Source: Marinobacterium mangrovicola
Lineage (GTDB): Bacteria; Pseudomonadota; Gammaproteobacteria; Pseudomonadales; Balneatricaceae
NCBI RefSeq assembly: GCF_004339595.1
Contig: NZ_SMFU01000010.1
Coordinates: 1 to 64,000 of the forward strand
Direction of reading: 5' to 3'
DNA: 64,000 nucleotides
The first letter of the stretch is position 1. Each line of letters starts with the position of its first letter. The position numbers and the translations under genes are program-made. The notes under the pieces were generated by a model. That model searched no databases, was not told the origin of the DNA, and worked only from the letters and a program-made list of their open reading frames with translations. Of the stretch, positions 46,884 to 55,753 are shown one piece after another.

Positions 46884-47115
46884 TTGCCGGGGTTTGGGGT
46901 GGTGCGTATAATTCGCCGCCTTAACTTATCTGCTTTGCAGATTGGCTAGATTTTACTACTTGAGCAGCACGTCATTCTGACAGTCGCTACGACGCTGCTT
47001 TTGTCGAACGTGCGGTGCCCGGCGCTATCAGTTTTTAAGAATCGGTTTTCAAGAATCGGTTTTCAATATAGACGTGACGGGTGGCGGCACATTAAACAAC
47101 GATTCGAGGTTTGAC
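46884..47115 (+). promoter_or_regulatory. rpmE promoter and structured leader
   Basis: A strong sigma70 promoter, TTGCCG (46884-46889), 17 bases, TATAAT (46907-46912), predicts a start near 46919 and a leader of about 197 nt. The leader begins with a hairpin ATCTGC-TTT-GCAGAT (46928-46942). A second possible stem is AGCAGC/GCTGCT (46963-46968 with 46994-46999). It ends with a 14-base tandem duplication of AAGAATCGGTTTTC (47037-47064). Long leaders on ribosomal protein mRNAs are often autoregulatory. The remaining gap to priA (46658-46883) shows nothing else convincing. Confidence 0.7.
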
Positions 47116-47334
47116 ATGAAAGCTGGTATCCATCCGGAATACAAAGAGATCAAAGTTACCTGTTCTTGCGGTAACGTCATGAACACCCGCTCTACCCTGG
47201 GTGACTCAGAAATGCTGGTCGACGTTTGCAGCCAGTGCCACCCGTTCTACACCGGTAAGCAGAAAGAAGCTCAGTCCGGTGGCCGCGTAGACCGCTTCAA
47301 CAAGCGTTTCGGTGCACGTTCTCTGAAGAAGTAA
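47116..47334 (+). CDS. rpmE: 50S ribosomal protein L31 (zinc form)
   Basis: Ribosomal protein of 72 residues. Zinc ligands Cys16, Cys18, Cys38 and Cys41 (TCSCGN and [12 protein letters not shown]) mark the C+ form, as opposed to the zinc-independent paralogue YkgM. The ATG at 47116 has AGGTTTG close upstream; an in-frame ATG at 47074 would add 14 residues not found in the family. Confidence 0.96.
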   Translation: MKAGIHPEYKEIKVTCSCGNVMNTRSTLGDSEMLVDVCSQCHPFYTGKQKEAQSGGRVDRFNKRFGARSLKK

Positions 47335-47348
47335 TTCTGCAGAGTACT

Positions 47349-48131
47349 ATGCGTCCGACGCAGAGAAAGGCATCCCATTGGGGTGCCTTTTTTATTGCCT
47401 GTTCACTGGGTTTTGGGTCAAGCGCGCAGGCGCGTTGCTCGCTGCCCGGACCGGGTAAGTCCGTGCAGGTGGCCTATGTGATCGATGGCGATACGCTGAA
47501 GCTGGCCAGTGGTGAATCGGTACGGCTGATCGGCATCAATACGCCGGAGATAGGGCGTGATGGTCGGCCGGAAGAGCCCGGAGCCCGTGCCGCCAGGGAA
47601 TTTCTGCAGAACTGGCTGCAGGGGCAAAGTGTTGAGCTGATAGCGGGGCGTGAGTCCAGGGATCGCTATGGCCGCCGGCTGGCGCACCTTTCAGTGAACG
47701 GTTTAGCGCTCAGCGAGCGGTTGATTGCCGAAGGGTTGGGAGTAGCTGTTGCGCTGCCTCCTAATATCCGCCTGGCGGAATGTCTGTTTGCGGCAGAGCA
47801 AAAGGCGCGTAGATCGCGTATCGGACTCTGGCGGGATGAGCCGCTGAAGGAGGCTGGCAGTGTCGCGCAAAGCGGCTTTGCGCTTCTTCAAGGCGAGGTC
47901 ACGAAAATCGATGACGGGCGGCATGCTGTCTGGATTGAGGTCGAAGATCATCTGGTGGTGAGGGTGGATAAGCGGATGCCCGGCTGGGAGACTGAGCTGG
48001 ATCAGCTGTTGGGTAAAAGGGTGGAAATTCGCGGTTGGGTTGTGGATCGTGGAAATATTTCCCAATCAGAGCGAAAGCGTTGGTTTATTAGCCTTTCGGA
48101 CCGGCGGCACCTTCGTATCCTGAAAATTTGA
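47349..48131 (+). CDS. Secreted thermonuclease-like (SNase) protein
   Basis: Protein of 260 residues with a signal peptide cleaved near AQA (about residue 27). The staphylococcal-nuclease fold follows: VAYVIDGDTLKLASGESVRLIGINTPEIG (in part), with the conserved Asp and Arg, then GRESRDRYGRRLAHLSVNG. A C-terminal extension (about 170-260, with VTKIDDGRHAVWIEVEDHLVVRVDK in part) resembles an OB-type domain. It begins 14 bases after rpmE and may be co-transcribed. Probably a periplasmic nuclease. Confidence 0.87.
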   Translation: MRPTQRKASHWGAFFIACSLGFGSSAQARCSLPGPGKSVQVAYVIDGDTLKLASGESVRLIGINTPEIGRDGRPEEPGARAAREFLQNWLQGQSVELIAGRESRDRYGRRLAHLSVNGLALSERLIAEGLGVAVALPPNIRLAECLFAAEQKARRSRIGLWRDEPLKEAGSVAQSGFALLQGEVTKIDDGRHAVWIEVEDHLVVRVDKRMPGWETELDQLLGKRVEIRGWVVDRGNISQSERKRWFISLSDRRHLRILKI

Positions 48132-48146
48132 CGGTCTCGGGTGCAG

Positions 48147-48175
48147 TTGTGACGCATCTGAGCATTCTATATGAT
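48147..48175 (+). promoter_or_regulatory. Sigma70-type promoter of the malic enzyme gene
   Basis: TTGTGA (48147-48152) and TATGAT (48170-48175) are separated by 17 bases. The predicted start near 48182 leaves a 35-nt leader before the ATG. Confidence 0.65.
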
Positions 48176-48216
48176 GCTTAGCTCTCCATATGCAACCTTA
48201 GTCGGATAAAGCAATA

Positions 48217-49461
48217 ATGTCTCAAGATTTCAAACAAGCAGCACTGGATTACCACGAGTTTCCTCGTCCGGGTAAAATCAGTGTTGAACTGACGACTCCT
48301 GCTGAGACCTCAAAAGACCTCTCACTGGCTTACTCTCCTGGTGTCGCAGAGCCCGTTCGTGCAATCGCAAAAGATCCGGATGCCGCGTACCGTTACACAG
48401 CCAAGGGCAACCTGGTTGCGGTCATTTCCAACGGTAGCGCGATTCTGGGTCTGGGTGACCTGGGTCCGCTGGCTTCCAAGCCGGTAATGGAAGGTAAGGC
48501 GCTGCTGTTCAAGCGTTTTGCCGGTATCGACTCCATCGACATCGAAGTTGATGCGGAAAGCCCGCAGGCGTTTATCGATACGGTCGCCCGTATCGCTGAC
48601 ACCTTCGGTGGCATCAACCTGGAAGATATCAAGGCGCCTGAGTGCTTCGAGATCGAGCGCGCTCTGATCGAGCGCTGCGAAATTCCGGTATTCCATGATG
48701 ACCAGCACGGTACTGCGATCGTTACCGCCGCAGGCATGATCAACGCTCTTGAACTGGCCGGTAAGAAGCTGGAAGACGCGCAGATCGTATGTCTGGGTGC
48801 CGGTGCTGCTGCCAGCGCCTGCATGAAGCTGCTGATCAACATGGGTGCGAAGGTGGAAAACATCTTCATGCTCGACCGTAAGGGTGTGATCCACTCCGGT
48901 CGTGATGATCTGACCCCGGAAAAGGCGGCTTTCGCCACCGAAACCGAGAAGCGTACCCTGGAAGACGCTATCGACGGCGCCGACGTATTTGTCGGTCTGT
49001 CTGGTCCGAACCTGCTGTCTCCGGAAAACCTTCTGAAAATGGCGGACAGCCCGGTTGTCTTTGCCTGCGCTAACCCGGATCCGGAAATCCTGCCGGACCT
49101 GGCCCGTGAAACACGCTCCGACGTGATCATGGCGACTGGTCGTTCTGACTTCCCGAACCAGGTTAACAACGTGCTGGGCTTCCCGTTCATCTTCCGTGGC
49201 GCGCTGGACGTACGTGCAACCGCGATCAACGAAGAGATGAAGGCTGCAGCGGTTATCGCTCTGGCTGAACTGGCCAAACAGCCGGTGACCCAGGAAGTTC
49301 TGGATGCCTACGGTCTGGATTCCCTGGAGTTCGGTCGTGAATACATCCTGCCGAAGGCTACCGATTCCCGTCTGCTGAACGCCATCGCCAGCGCGGTTGC
49401 CAATGCAGCGGTGGATACCGGTGTGGCACGCCTGCCGCTGCCGGAAAAATACAAAGGCTGA
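48217..49461 (+). CDS. maeB: NAD(P)-dependent malic enzyme, short form
   Basis: Oxidative decarboxylation of malate to pyruvate. The 414-residue protein consists only of the malic domain (YSPGVAEPVRAIAKDP near residue 35, FHDDQHGTAIV near 158 with the metal-binding aspartates) and the NAD-binding domain (GAGAAASACMKLL near 190). It lacks the phosphotransacetylase domain that brings E. coli MaeB to about 760 residues. Cofactor preference cannot be read safely from the sequence. It has its own promoter and a strong terminator. Confidence 0.93.
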   Translation: MSQDFKQAALDYHEFPRPGKISVELTTPAETSKDLSLAYSPGVAEPVRAIAKDPDAAYRYTAKGNLVAVISNGSAILGLGDLGPLASKPVMEGKALLFKRFAGIDSIDIEVDAESPQAFIDTVARIADTFGGINLEDIKAPECFEIERALIERCEIPVFHDDQHGTAIVTAAGMINALELAGKKLEDAQIVCLGAGAAASACMKLLINMGAKVENIFMLDRKGVIHSGRDDLTPEKAAFATETEKRTLEDAIDGADVFVGLSGPNLLSPENLLKMADSPVVFACANPDPEILPDLARETRSDVIMATGRSDFPNQVNNVLGFPFIFRGALDVRATAINEEMKAAAVIALAELAKQPVTQEVLDAYGLDSLEFGREYILPKATDSRLLNAIASAVANAAVDTGVARLPLPEKYKG

Positions 49462-49477
49462 TCATACGGCTGATATG

Positions 49478-49507
49478 AAAAGCGGGCTTTTTAGCCCGCT
49501 TTTTTTG
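49478..49507 (+). terminator. Intrinsic terminator of the malic enzyme gene
   Basis: AGCGGGCT (49481-49488), loop TTTT, AGCCCGCT (49493-49500), followed by seven T residues. Preceding A residues would also allow some function on the minus strand. Confidence 0.92.
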
Positions 49508-49552
49508 TGCCGATGTTAACGAGGGCATGTGTTTTTCTGAATGGCTTTGAAG

Positions 49553-50218
49553 CTATGTCCTGTCTTCGTAATCGACACACTCTGATGTGATGCACAGGTT
49601 TGTCAGGGCTGTATAGGCTGCCTGCATCCGCTGTACATACGCCTGTGGTCCTTCAAAGCTCGATATGCCTTCACCGATGACGACATCGACATTAAATGGT
49701 ACGAATCGGGCCGTCCCTCGCGGCAGCGCTCGGCCAAGCCCCCGCATCACCACCGGATATACCGGGCAGTTGTTGCGTTCGCAGACGAGGCGATAGATTC
49801 CTTTCTTGATCCGCCCCATGACTTCCGGCCTGCCTCGGCTACCCTCTGGAAATATAATCAGAATCTCCCCGCGATCGAGTGCAGCCTGGCACTGGGTGAG
49901 CAGTTTGGTGCTGTTTTCCCGTTCGACTTTGCGGCTCAGTGGAATGATGTTCAGAACCCGGGTGGAAAACCAGGCGAGATAGCGGTTGCGGAGAAAGTAG
50001 TCCGCCGCGGCTACGGGCCTTACCCGGTGCAGGTCTCGCAGTGGAAAGAGGGCCAGCAGCACCATCACATCGAGATGGCTGTTGTGGTTGGCTGCGATGA
50101 TGGCAGGTCCTCGCGTTGGCAGGGTGTGGCGGTTAACCGTATTGAGTCCCAACCAGATAAACACCAGGGGGCGCACGATAAAAAGTACGAAGCCGAGCTT
50201 CAGTGCGCGATCAAGCAT
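49553..50218 (-). CDS. 1-acyl-sn-glycerol-3-phosphate acyltransferase (PlsC family)
   Basis: Membrane-associated acyltransferase of 221 residues. The catalytic NHxxxxD motif is NHNSHLD near residue 44 and the glycerophosphate-binding motif is FPEGSRG near residue 125. There is a hydrophobic N-terminus (LGFVLFIVRPLVFIWLGL). Its start overlaps the end of the CdsA-family gene by eight bases, so the two consecutive steps (lysophosphatidate to phosphatidate to CDP-diacylglycerol) are made from one message. It is probably a second PlsC-type enzyme rather than the housekeeping one. Confidence 0.88.
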   Translation of the reverse strand: MLDRALKLGFVLFIVRPLVFIWLGLNTVNRHTLPTRGPAIIAANHNSHLDVMVLLALFPLRDLHRVRPVAAADYFLRNRYLAWFSTRVLNIIPLSRKVERENSTKLLTQCQAALDRGEILIIFPEGSRGRPEVMGRIKKGIYRLVCERNNCPVYPVVMRGLGRALPRGTARFVPFNVDVVIGEGISSFEGPQAYVQRMQAAYTALTNLCITSECVDYEDRT

Positions 50219-51161
50219 TGCCTGCCCAGCCGTAAAGGTAATGCAGGTAGTGGAAAAACAGTGGCGCTGTGAATATCAGGCTGTCCATGCGATCAAGAAT
50301 ACCGCCATGGCCAGGAATCAGGCGGCCGGTATCTTTTATCTGTAGGTCACGCTTGACCGCGGAAATCACCAGGTCGCCGGTGAAGCCTGCGACAGAGATG
50401 ATCAGCCCGGCCGTAGCGCTTTCCCAGAGCGTCAATACCGTCAGATAGGGGCCTGCTGCCGCTGCCAGCAGAGTGATGATGCCGACGCCTCCTAAAAAGC
50501 CAGCCCAGGTCTTGTTGGGGCTAACCTTGGGAACAATCTTGCGGCTACCCAGGGTTTTGCCGACGACATACTGACAGACATCGTTGAACTGGGTCATCAC
50601 TAGCAAAAACAGCAGGGCGCCGATGCCGCCAGCATCGGTGTTGGCGGTCGGCATCAGGTAGATTGCCGCCAGGTGGCTGACGCAGAAGACCGTCAGCATC
50701 ACGCCCCAGTGGATCACCCCGGCGGAGTGTATAAAGCCGCGCGTATCGCCGATGATGATCATCACCATCGGAATGAACAAAAATACGTAGACGGGAACGA
50801 AAATGATGAACATGCCGTACCAGTCGATCCCCAGCCAGAAATATTGCACGGGAATGGCCAGATAGGCCCAGAATATGGCTCGCCGGTCCACCAGTCGCAT
50901 CGGGACTATGGATAGAAACTCCTTCAGCGCCATAAAACTCAGAAAGGCTATAAAAACGAGCGTGAACGGTTTCGGTAGCAGTAACACCAGGAAAAATAGC
51001 CCGATCATCCACCACCAAGACAGTGTTCGCTGCCAAAGCTCGGTGTAGTCGCGATCGCAATGTTTGAGCATCAGCAGGCGACAGCTAATCGAGGCGATAA
51101 CAAGTACGCCAATAACTGAGCTCATCAGTACGGCTGAATGGGGAGGGAGTCCCAGAATCAT
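50211..51161 (-). CDS. Phosphatidate cytidylyltransferase (CdsA family, YnbB-like)
   Basis: Polytopic inner-membrane enzyme of 316 residues with about eight helices. The CDP-diacylglycerol synthase signature appears near the C-terminus as SAVKRDLQIKDTGRLIPGHGG followed by ILDRMDSL. It is longer than typical CdsA (about 285) and is not in the usual rseP-bamA-lpx cluster, so it is more likely a YnbB-type paralogue partnered with the PlsC-family gene downstream. Confidence 0.9.
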   Translation of the reverse strand: MILGLPPHSAVLMSSVIGVLVIASISCRLLMLKHCDRDYTELWQRTLSWWWMIGLFFLVLLLPKPFTLVFIAFLSFMALKEFLSIVPMRLVDRRAIFWAYLAIPVQYFWLGIDWYGMFIIFVPVYVFLFIPMVMIIIGDTRGFIHSAGVIHWGVMLTVFCVSHLAAIYLMPTANTDAGGIGALLFLLVMTQFNDVCQYVVGKTLGSRKIVPKVSPNKTWAGFLGGVGIITLLAAAAGPYLTVLTLWESATAGLIISVAGFTGDLVISAVKRDLQIKDTGRLIPGHGGILDRMDSLIFTAPLFFHYLHYLYGWAGNA

Positions 51162-51546
51162 TGCGAGATCCCGGCGTCGTTGTCGGGCGTTTTCCGGGTG
51201 TTTTCGCTTTGGCTGGCGGCCAGATCCTTTTGGCGCATTCTATCTTCCTGTGATTTCGCGTTTGCCTGATTCCCTGGCATCTGCGCGCGCTAAGGCGCAT
51301 TGCTGTTGCAATCTATAACAGCGGCGACGCACACACAATCTGTGCTGAGCGTGATTCCTGGTGGGAGATTCAGCCTGCTGATCTGTCGCAAGGCTAGGCT
51401 GTTAATGATTGGCGTACCAAGCGGAACTGCTTCAGGCGGAGATGAGTCCTGCGAGAGGGGTGGTCGATCTTGCGGTGTTGCGGCCGGTGTGTCCGGTGGG
51501 AGTTTGCTTATCTGGTTAAGGTGCCAGGCTTGCCGCGAGATAAATA
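51162..51546. other. Gene-free interval between mrcA and the cdsA-like gene
   Basis: About 385 bases upstream of the cdsA-like gene and downstream of mrcA, both on the minus strand. Short open frames occur on both strands (for example 51300-51578 on plus), but none has a recognisable domain, a good RBS or believable composition. It presumably contains the cdsA/plsC promoter, which I could not place. Confidence 0.6.
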
Positions 51547-51584
51547 GAGCAGTCACCCTGATCTTCGAGTCAGGGTGACTGCTC
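51547..51584 (-). terminator. Terminator hairpin after mrcA
   Basis: GAGCAGTCACCCTGA (51547-51561) pairs perfectly over 15 bases with TCAGGGTGACTGCTC (51570-51584) around an eight-base loop. On the minus strand it is followed by TATTTAT, a modest T-rich tail. It lies just after the mrcA stop codon. Confidence 0.8.
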
Positions 51585-51593
51585 CGGGTAGAA

Positions 51594-53975
51594 TCAGCTG
51601 CCGAAGCCGAATATCTGTTCGGTTGTGGGCGGGGCCATCTGTTCTTCCGGGCTGCGCGCGCGTTCACTCGGCATCTGGTTTCTGCGGAAGTATTCGCGAA
51701 TCGCATTGGATTGATTGGGATAAGCCAGTTTGCCCGTGGCTGGGTCAATCAGTGTACTGATGATCCCTCCAGGTGCTTCCGGTGCGCTTTCAGGTGTGCC
51801 TTCGAGGGCATCCCGCATGAAATCGATCCAGATAGGCAGAGCTGCGGTGCTGCCGTATTCGCGGCGCCCCAGCGTGGTCGGCTGGTCATAGCCTACCCAG
51901 GCCGTCGTCACGACCTCCTGGTTGAAACCGCTGAACCAGGAGTCTTTCTGGTCATTGGTGGTGCCGGTTTTGCCAGCGATATCGCCTCGATTCAGCGCCA
52001 GTGCGCGGCGACCGGTGCCGCGTTTGATGACATCCTGCATAACGTTATAGATCAGGAAGGCGCCATCCTCGGAAATGATGCGTGGCGCGGCGTGGGAAAG
52101 CTCAGGGTCCGCGTCAGTGGTCTCGCAGACAGGGCAGGCCAGCTTCGGCTCCGCTTCGAACACCGGCTCGCCGGTGGCAGTTTCGATCCTCGAAATCAGG
52201 TACGGAGCGACCTTGTATCCGCCGTTGGCGAAGGAGGCGTAGCCGGTGACGATCTGCAAGGGTGTGACATCGGCGCTGCCCAGTGCCAGTGAAAGGTTGG
52301 CTGGGAAGCGTTCCGACTCAAAACCGAATTCGAGCATGAACTCGCGGGCTTTTTCGATGCCCAGTGCGCGCATCAGGCGAATCGATACCAGGTTGCGGGA
52401 GCGGTAAAGCGCTTCTCGTAGTCGAGTCGGGCCGCCGAATTTGCCGTTATCGTTTTCGGGGCGCCAGTTACTTTCAAGGCTGACGTCATGGAACACCACC
52501 GGTGCATCGTTGATGATCGATGCCGGTGTGAAGCCGTTCTCAAGCGCGGCGGTGTAAAGGAAGGGTTTGATGTTGGAGCCGGGCTGGCGATACGCCTGAG
52601 TCACCCGGTTGAACTTGTTCAGGGTGAAGCTGAAACCACCGCTCAGGGCTCGAATTCCGCCGTCCTTCGGATTCAGGGATACGATAGCCCCCTGCACCTT
52701 GGGAACCTGTCGCAGTACCCAGTTACCCTCTTCATCCTGGATTACTCGGACCAGATCGCCTCTGCTGAGTACGTCCGCGGCTTTATTGGGTGCAGCGCCG
52801 GTGTAGTTAACGGTTTTGAACGGTTTAGCCCAGCTGATTCCGTCCCAGGTCAGCTCGATATCGCCGTTTTCTGCAGTGGTCAGTTTAGCGCTTTTGTCAC
52901 CTACTTCGGTCACTATGGCGGGGATCAGGCCGCCAAATGCCGGCATGTCGTCGAGTTGCTCAATCAGCTCCTCCTGGGAAAGCGTCTCCAGATCGAGTTG
53001 CTGTTCCGGTCCTCGATAGCCGTGACGCTCGGTGTAAGCCAAGAGTCCGGTGCGTAGGGCTCGGTCAGCACTCTGCTGCAGTCGGCTGTCGATGGTGGTG
53101 TATACCTTGAGGCCATCGGTGTAGAGGTCGTCGCCGTACTGCTCGTATAGTTCGGCGCGAACCATCTCTGCGATATAGGGAGCAGGAAGCTCTATGTCGC
53201 TGCCGTGGTATTCGGCGGTGACCGGCTGAGCTACCGCATCATCGTAGCGAGCCTGGTCGATATAGCCGAGCTCAAGCATGCGGCCCAGAATCCAGTTGCG
53301 GCGATGGATGGCGTTTTCCGGGTTCGATATCGGGTTATTCGCAGAGGGTGCCTTGGGGAGGCCGGCGATCATTGCCAGTTGAGGAAGGCTCAAGTCTTCG
53401 ATCGACTGGCCGTAATATACGGTTGAGGCAGCCTGAATGCCGTAGGCGCGCTGCCCCAGGTAGATTTTGTTGACGTAGAGTTCAAGGATCTCTTCTTTGC
53501 TCAGGGCCTGTTCGATGCGCAGGGCCAGCAGGATCTCCATGAATTTACGGGTAAACGTTCGCTCGCGGGTGAGGAAGAAGTTTTTTGCCACCTGCATGGT
53601 GATGGTGGAGCCACCGCTCTGGATGTGGCCAGAGCTGGCAAGTTGATAAGCGGCGCGGGTCAGGCCCTTGATATCGATGCCGAAATGCTCGAAGAATCGA
53701 GAGTCCTCCGCAGCCTGAAGTGCATGTACAAAATCCTCGGGGATTTGTTCGTAACTTATTGGTGTACGGCGCTTTTCTCCGAACTCTGCGATCAGCTTGT
53801 CATCCGCGGAGTAGACCCTGAGAGGGGTCTGGAAACGGACCTCTCGCAGGGTTTCAACATCAGGGAGCTGAGGAGAAAAATAGTAGTAGATGCTTGCTGC
53901 AGCGATGAGACCGGCTACTATGCCAGTTACTGCAAGGACGCTCAGCCATTTGAATACTTTGTAAAAAATTCGCAT
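51594..53975 (-). CDS. mrcA: Penicillin-binding protein 1A
   Basis: Bifunctional peptidoglycan glycosyltransferase/transpeptidase of 793 residues. One N-terminal transmembrane helix is at about 12-30. The glycosyltransferase domain follows (EDSRFFEHFGID near 92, KNFFLTRERTFTRK near 130), then an OB-like insert near 320-420. The transpeptidase has SxxK in PGSNIKPF, SxN as SRN and KTGT in AGKTGTTNDQ. TATAAT on the minus strand at 54014-54019 is a likely -10 element. It is divergent from pilM, as in Pseudomonas. Confidence 0.96.
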   Translation of the reverse strand: MRIFYKVFKWLSVLAVTGIVAGLIAAASIYYYFSPQLPDVETLREVRFQTPLRVYSADDKLIAEFGEKRRTPISYEQIPEDFVHALQAAEDSRFFEHFGIDIKGLTRAAYQLASSGHIQSGGSTITMQVAKNFFLTRERTFTRKFMEILLALRIEQALSKEEILELYVNKIYLGQRAYGIQAASTVYYGQSIEDLSLPQLAMIAGLPKAPSANNPISNPENAIHRRNWILGRMLELGYIDQARYDDAVAQPVTAEYHGSDIELPAPYIAEMVRAELYEQYGDDLYTDGLKVYTTIDSRLQQSADRALRTGLLAYTERHGYRGPEQQLDLETLSQEELIEQLDDMPAFGGLIPAIVTEVGDKSAKLTTAENGDIELTWDGISWAKPFKTVNYTGAAPNKAADVLSRGDLVRVIQDEEGNWVLRQVPKVQGAIVSLNPKDGGIRALSGGFSFTLNKFNRVTQAYRQPGSNIKPFLYTAALENGFTPASIINDAPVVFHDVSLESNWRPENDNGKFGGPTRLREALYRSRNLVSIRLMRALGIEKAREFMLEFGFESERFPANLSLALGSADVTPLQIVTGYASFANGGYKVAPYLISRIETATGEPVFEAEPKLACPVCETTDADPELSHAAPRIISEDGAFLIYNVMQDVIKRGTGRRALALNRGDIAGKTGTTNDQKDSWFSGFNQEVVTTAWVGYDQPTTLGRREYGSTAALPIWIDFMRDALEGTPESAPEAPGGIISTLIDPATGKLAYPNQSNAIREYFRRNQMPSERARSPEEQMAPPTTEQIFGFGS

Positions 53976-54134
53976 GCTACCCCTGATGCGTTAAGGAAAA
54001 TTTGAGCCTGAGCATTATATCGACACCTAAAGCTTGGCCTCTAGTGAACAACAGTTTAAATTCTGCATTATTGAGACTAAAGTGACACACATAGTGACAC
54101 TTGGACTGTTACTCAGAGATATAAGGAAAATGTC

Positions 54135-55190
54135 GTGGTCAGCTTGTTCGGTAATAAAAATGCTGGCTGGGTGGGCGTAGACATAGGATCTTCTTCTGTC
54201 AAGCTGGTATCGCTCTCTCAGCAGGGCCGTGATTACCAGGTCGACTCCTATGCGATAGTCTCCCTGCCTCCAACCGCCGTCGTCGATGGCAGTGTGGAAA
54301 ACCAAGCCGAGGTCTCAGAAGCGATTGAGCGTGGGATCAAGATTTGTGGTTCCAAACTTAAACATGCGGTCGTCGCTGTTCCGTCATCTGCTGTTATTAC
54401 AAAGCGCCTCGAAATCTCCAACGTCTTCGCCGAAATGGAACTCGAAGAACAGGTGAAGATTGAGGCCGATCAGTTTATCCCCTATGCACTCGATGAGGTT
54501 GCCTTGGACTTTGAAGTAGTCGGGCCGGTGGAAAACCATGCCTCACTCAACGAAGTGCTTCTCGTTGCCTGCCGTCGCGAGGATGTTTCCAACCGCGAAG
54601 ACGCCGTCAACTCTGCCCAGCTGCAATGCGAAATCGTCGATGTCGACACCTTCGCTGTCGAACGTTTGCTGCCGCTGCTCGATCCCGCTGAACCAGGCGG
54701 CCTGGTCGGGCTTGTCGATGTAGGGGCTGCGACGCTGACACTCAACGTGTTCCGCGATGGCAAAATCGTATACAACCGCGAACAAGCGTTCGGCGGTAAC
54801 GAATTGACCAACGCAATCCACCAGCAATACGGTATCGAAGTCTCTGAAGTTGAACAGAAACTCCGCGGCGGCGGCCTAGATGACGAGATTGTCGAAATGC
54901 TGGTCATGCCCTTCAGACAGTCGGTGGTTCAGCAAGTTTCCAGGGCGCTGCAGTTTTTTTACTCGTCCGGAGCTCAGAGTCAGCTTTCCGAGCTTTATGT
55001 CGCCGGAGGTACCGCTGGAATCGATGGGTTGGCTGAGCTTATGGCAGAGGAGATCGGTGTGCCGTCCAAGCTGTTAAATCCCTTCGTGAACATTCGAGTA
55101 GGCCAGCGCCTGAATCAGGATCGACTGGTCAAGGATGCGCCAATGCTGGCCAAGGCCTGTGGCTTGGCACTGAGAAGTTTTGACAGGTAG
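54135..55190 (+). CDS. pilM: Type IV pilus inner-membrane platform protein PilM
   Basis: Cytoplasmic actin-like ATPase-fold protein of 351 residues that binds the N-terminus of PilN and links the pilus motor to the alignment complex. The phosphate-1 motif is VGVDIGSSSVKLV near residue 12 and the second is VGLVDVGAATLTLNVF near 195. It starts at GTG 54135 after AAGGAAAA; the ATG at 54130 is out of frame. It is first in the pilMNOPQ operon. Two AGTGACAC repeats lie upstream. Confidence 0.95.
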   Translation: MVSLFGNKNAGWVGVDIGSSSVKLVSLSQQGRDYQVDSYAIVSLPPTAVVDGSVENQAEVSEAIERGIKICGSKLKHAVVAVPSSAVITKRLEISNVFAEMELEEQVKIEADQFIPYALDEVALDFEVVGPVENHASLNEVLLVACRREDVSNREDAVNSAQLQCEIVDVDTFAVERLLPLLDPAEPGGLVGLVDVGAATLTLNVFRDGKIVYNREQAFGGNELTNAIHQQYGIEVSEVEQKLRGGGLDDEIVEMLVMPFRQSVVQQVSRALQFFYSSGAQSQLSELYVAGGTAGIDGLAELMAEEIGVPSKLLNPFVNIRVGQRLNQDRLVKDAPMLAKACGLALRSFDR

Positions 55191-55201
55191 GGAAATAGAC
55201 T

Positions 55202-55753
55202 ATGGCGCGTATTAACCTCAGACCCTGGCGCGAGGAACGTAACGCCCTGCTGCAGAAGCGGTTTCTGGGTAACCTCGTAGCAGCGGCTGTGCTTGCGGCG
55301 GTGACGGTGTTTGCGGTCAGTTATTACTATGACATGCAGATGGACCGACAGCAGGCTCGTAACAATTATCTTCGCGGTGAAATTTCCAAACTCGACCAGA
55401 AAATCGCCGAAATAAGCGAACTGCGTCGTAAACGTGAGCGCCTCCTTGAGCGTCTTAACGCGATTCAGGAGCTGCAGGGTAACCGCCCGGTTATCGTGCG
55501 TAACTTCGATGAGTTGGTGCGGGTGCTGCCCGACGATCTTTACTACAGCTCACTCACCCGTACGGGTGACAGGATCGGTATCAATGGCCTCGCCAACGAT
55601 AACGACGATGTTTCCACTTTGATGCGTAATCTGGAAGGTTCGATCTGGTTTGGAGAGCCCAGCCTGTCAAGGGTTCAGGCATCCAATCAGATGCGTGAGT
55701 TCAACCTGTCGGTTCCGCTGGCTAAACCCAAGGCTGAGGAGACTGGCAAGTGA
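55202..55753 (+). CDS. pilN: Type IV pilus assembly protein PilN
   Basis: Bitopic inner-membrane protein of 183 residues. The N-terminal peptide MARINLRPWREE (INLLPWRE-type motif) is the PilM-binding sequence, followed by one transmembrane helix at about 24-42, a coiled coil (about 50-95) and a periplasmic ferredoxin-like domain. It heterodimerises with PilO, whose gene overlaps it by four bases. Confidence 0.95.
   Translation: MARINLRPWREERNALLQKRFLGNLVAAAVLAAVTVFAVSYYYDMQMDRQQARNNYLRGEISKLDQKIAEISELRRKRERLLERLNAIQELQGNRPVIVRNFDELVRVLPDDLYYSSLTRTGDRIGINGLANDNDDVSTLMRNLEGSIWFGEPSLSRVQASNQMREFNLSVPLAKPKAEETGK

Noticed and set aside
51300-51578. Short open frames on both strands between mrcA and the cdsA-like gene
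   Set aside because: Low-complexity Gly/Ser/Arg-rich products, no recognisable motif and no convincing RBS; part of the interval is the mrcA terminator hairpin.
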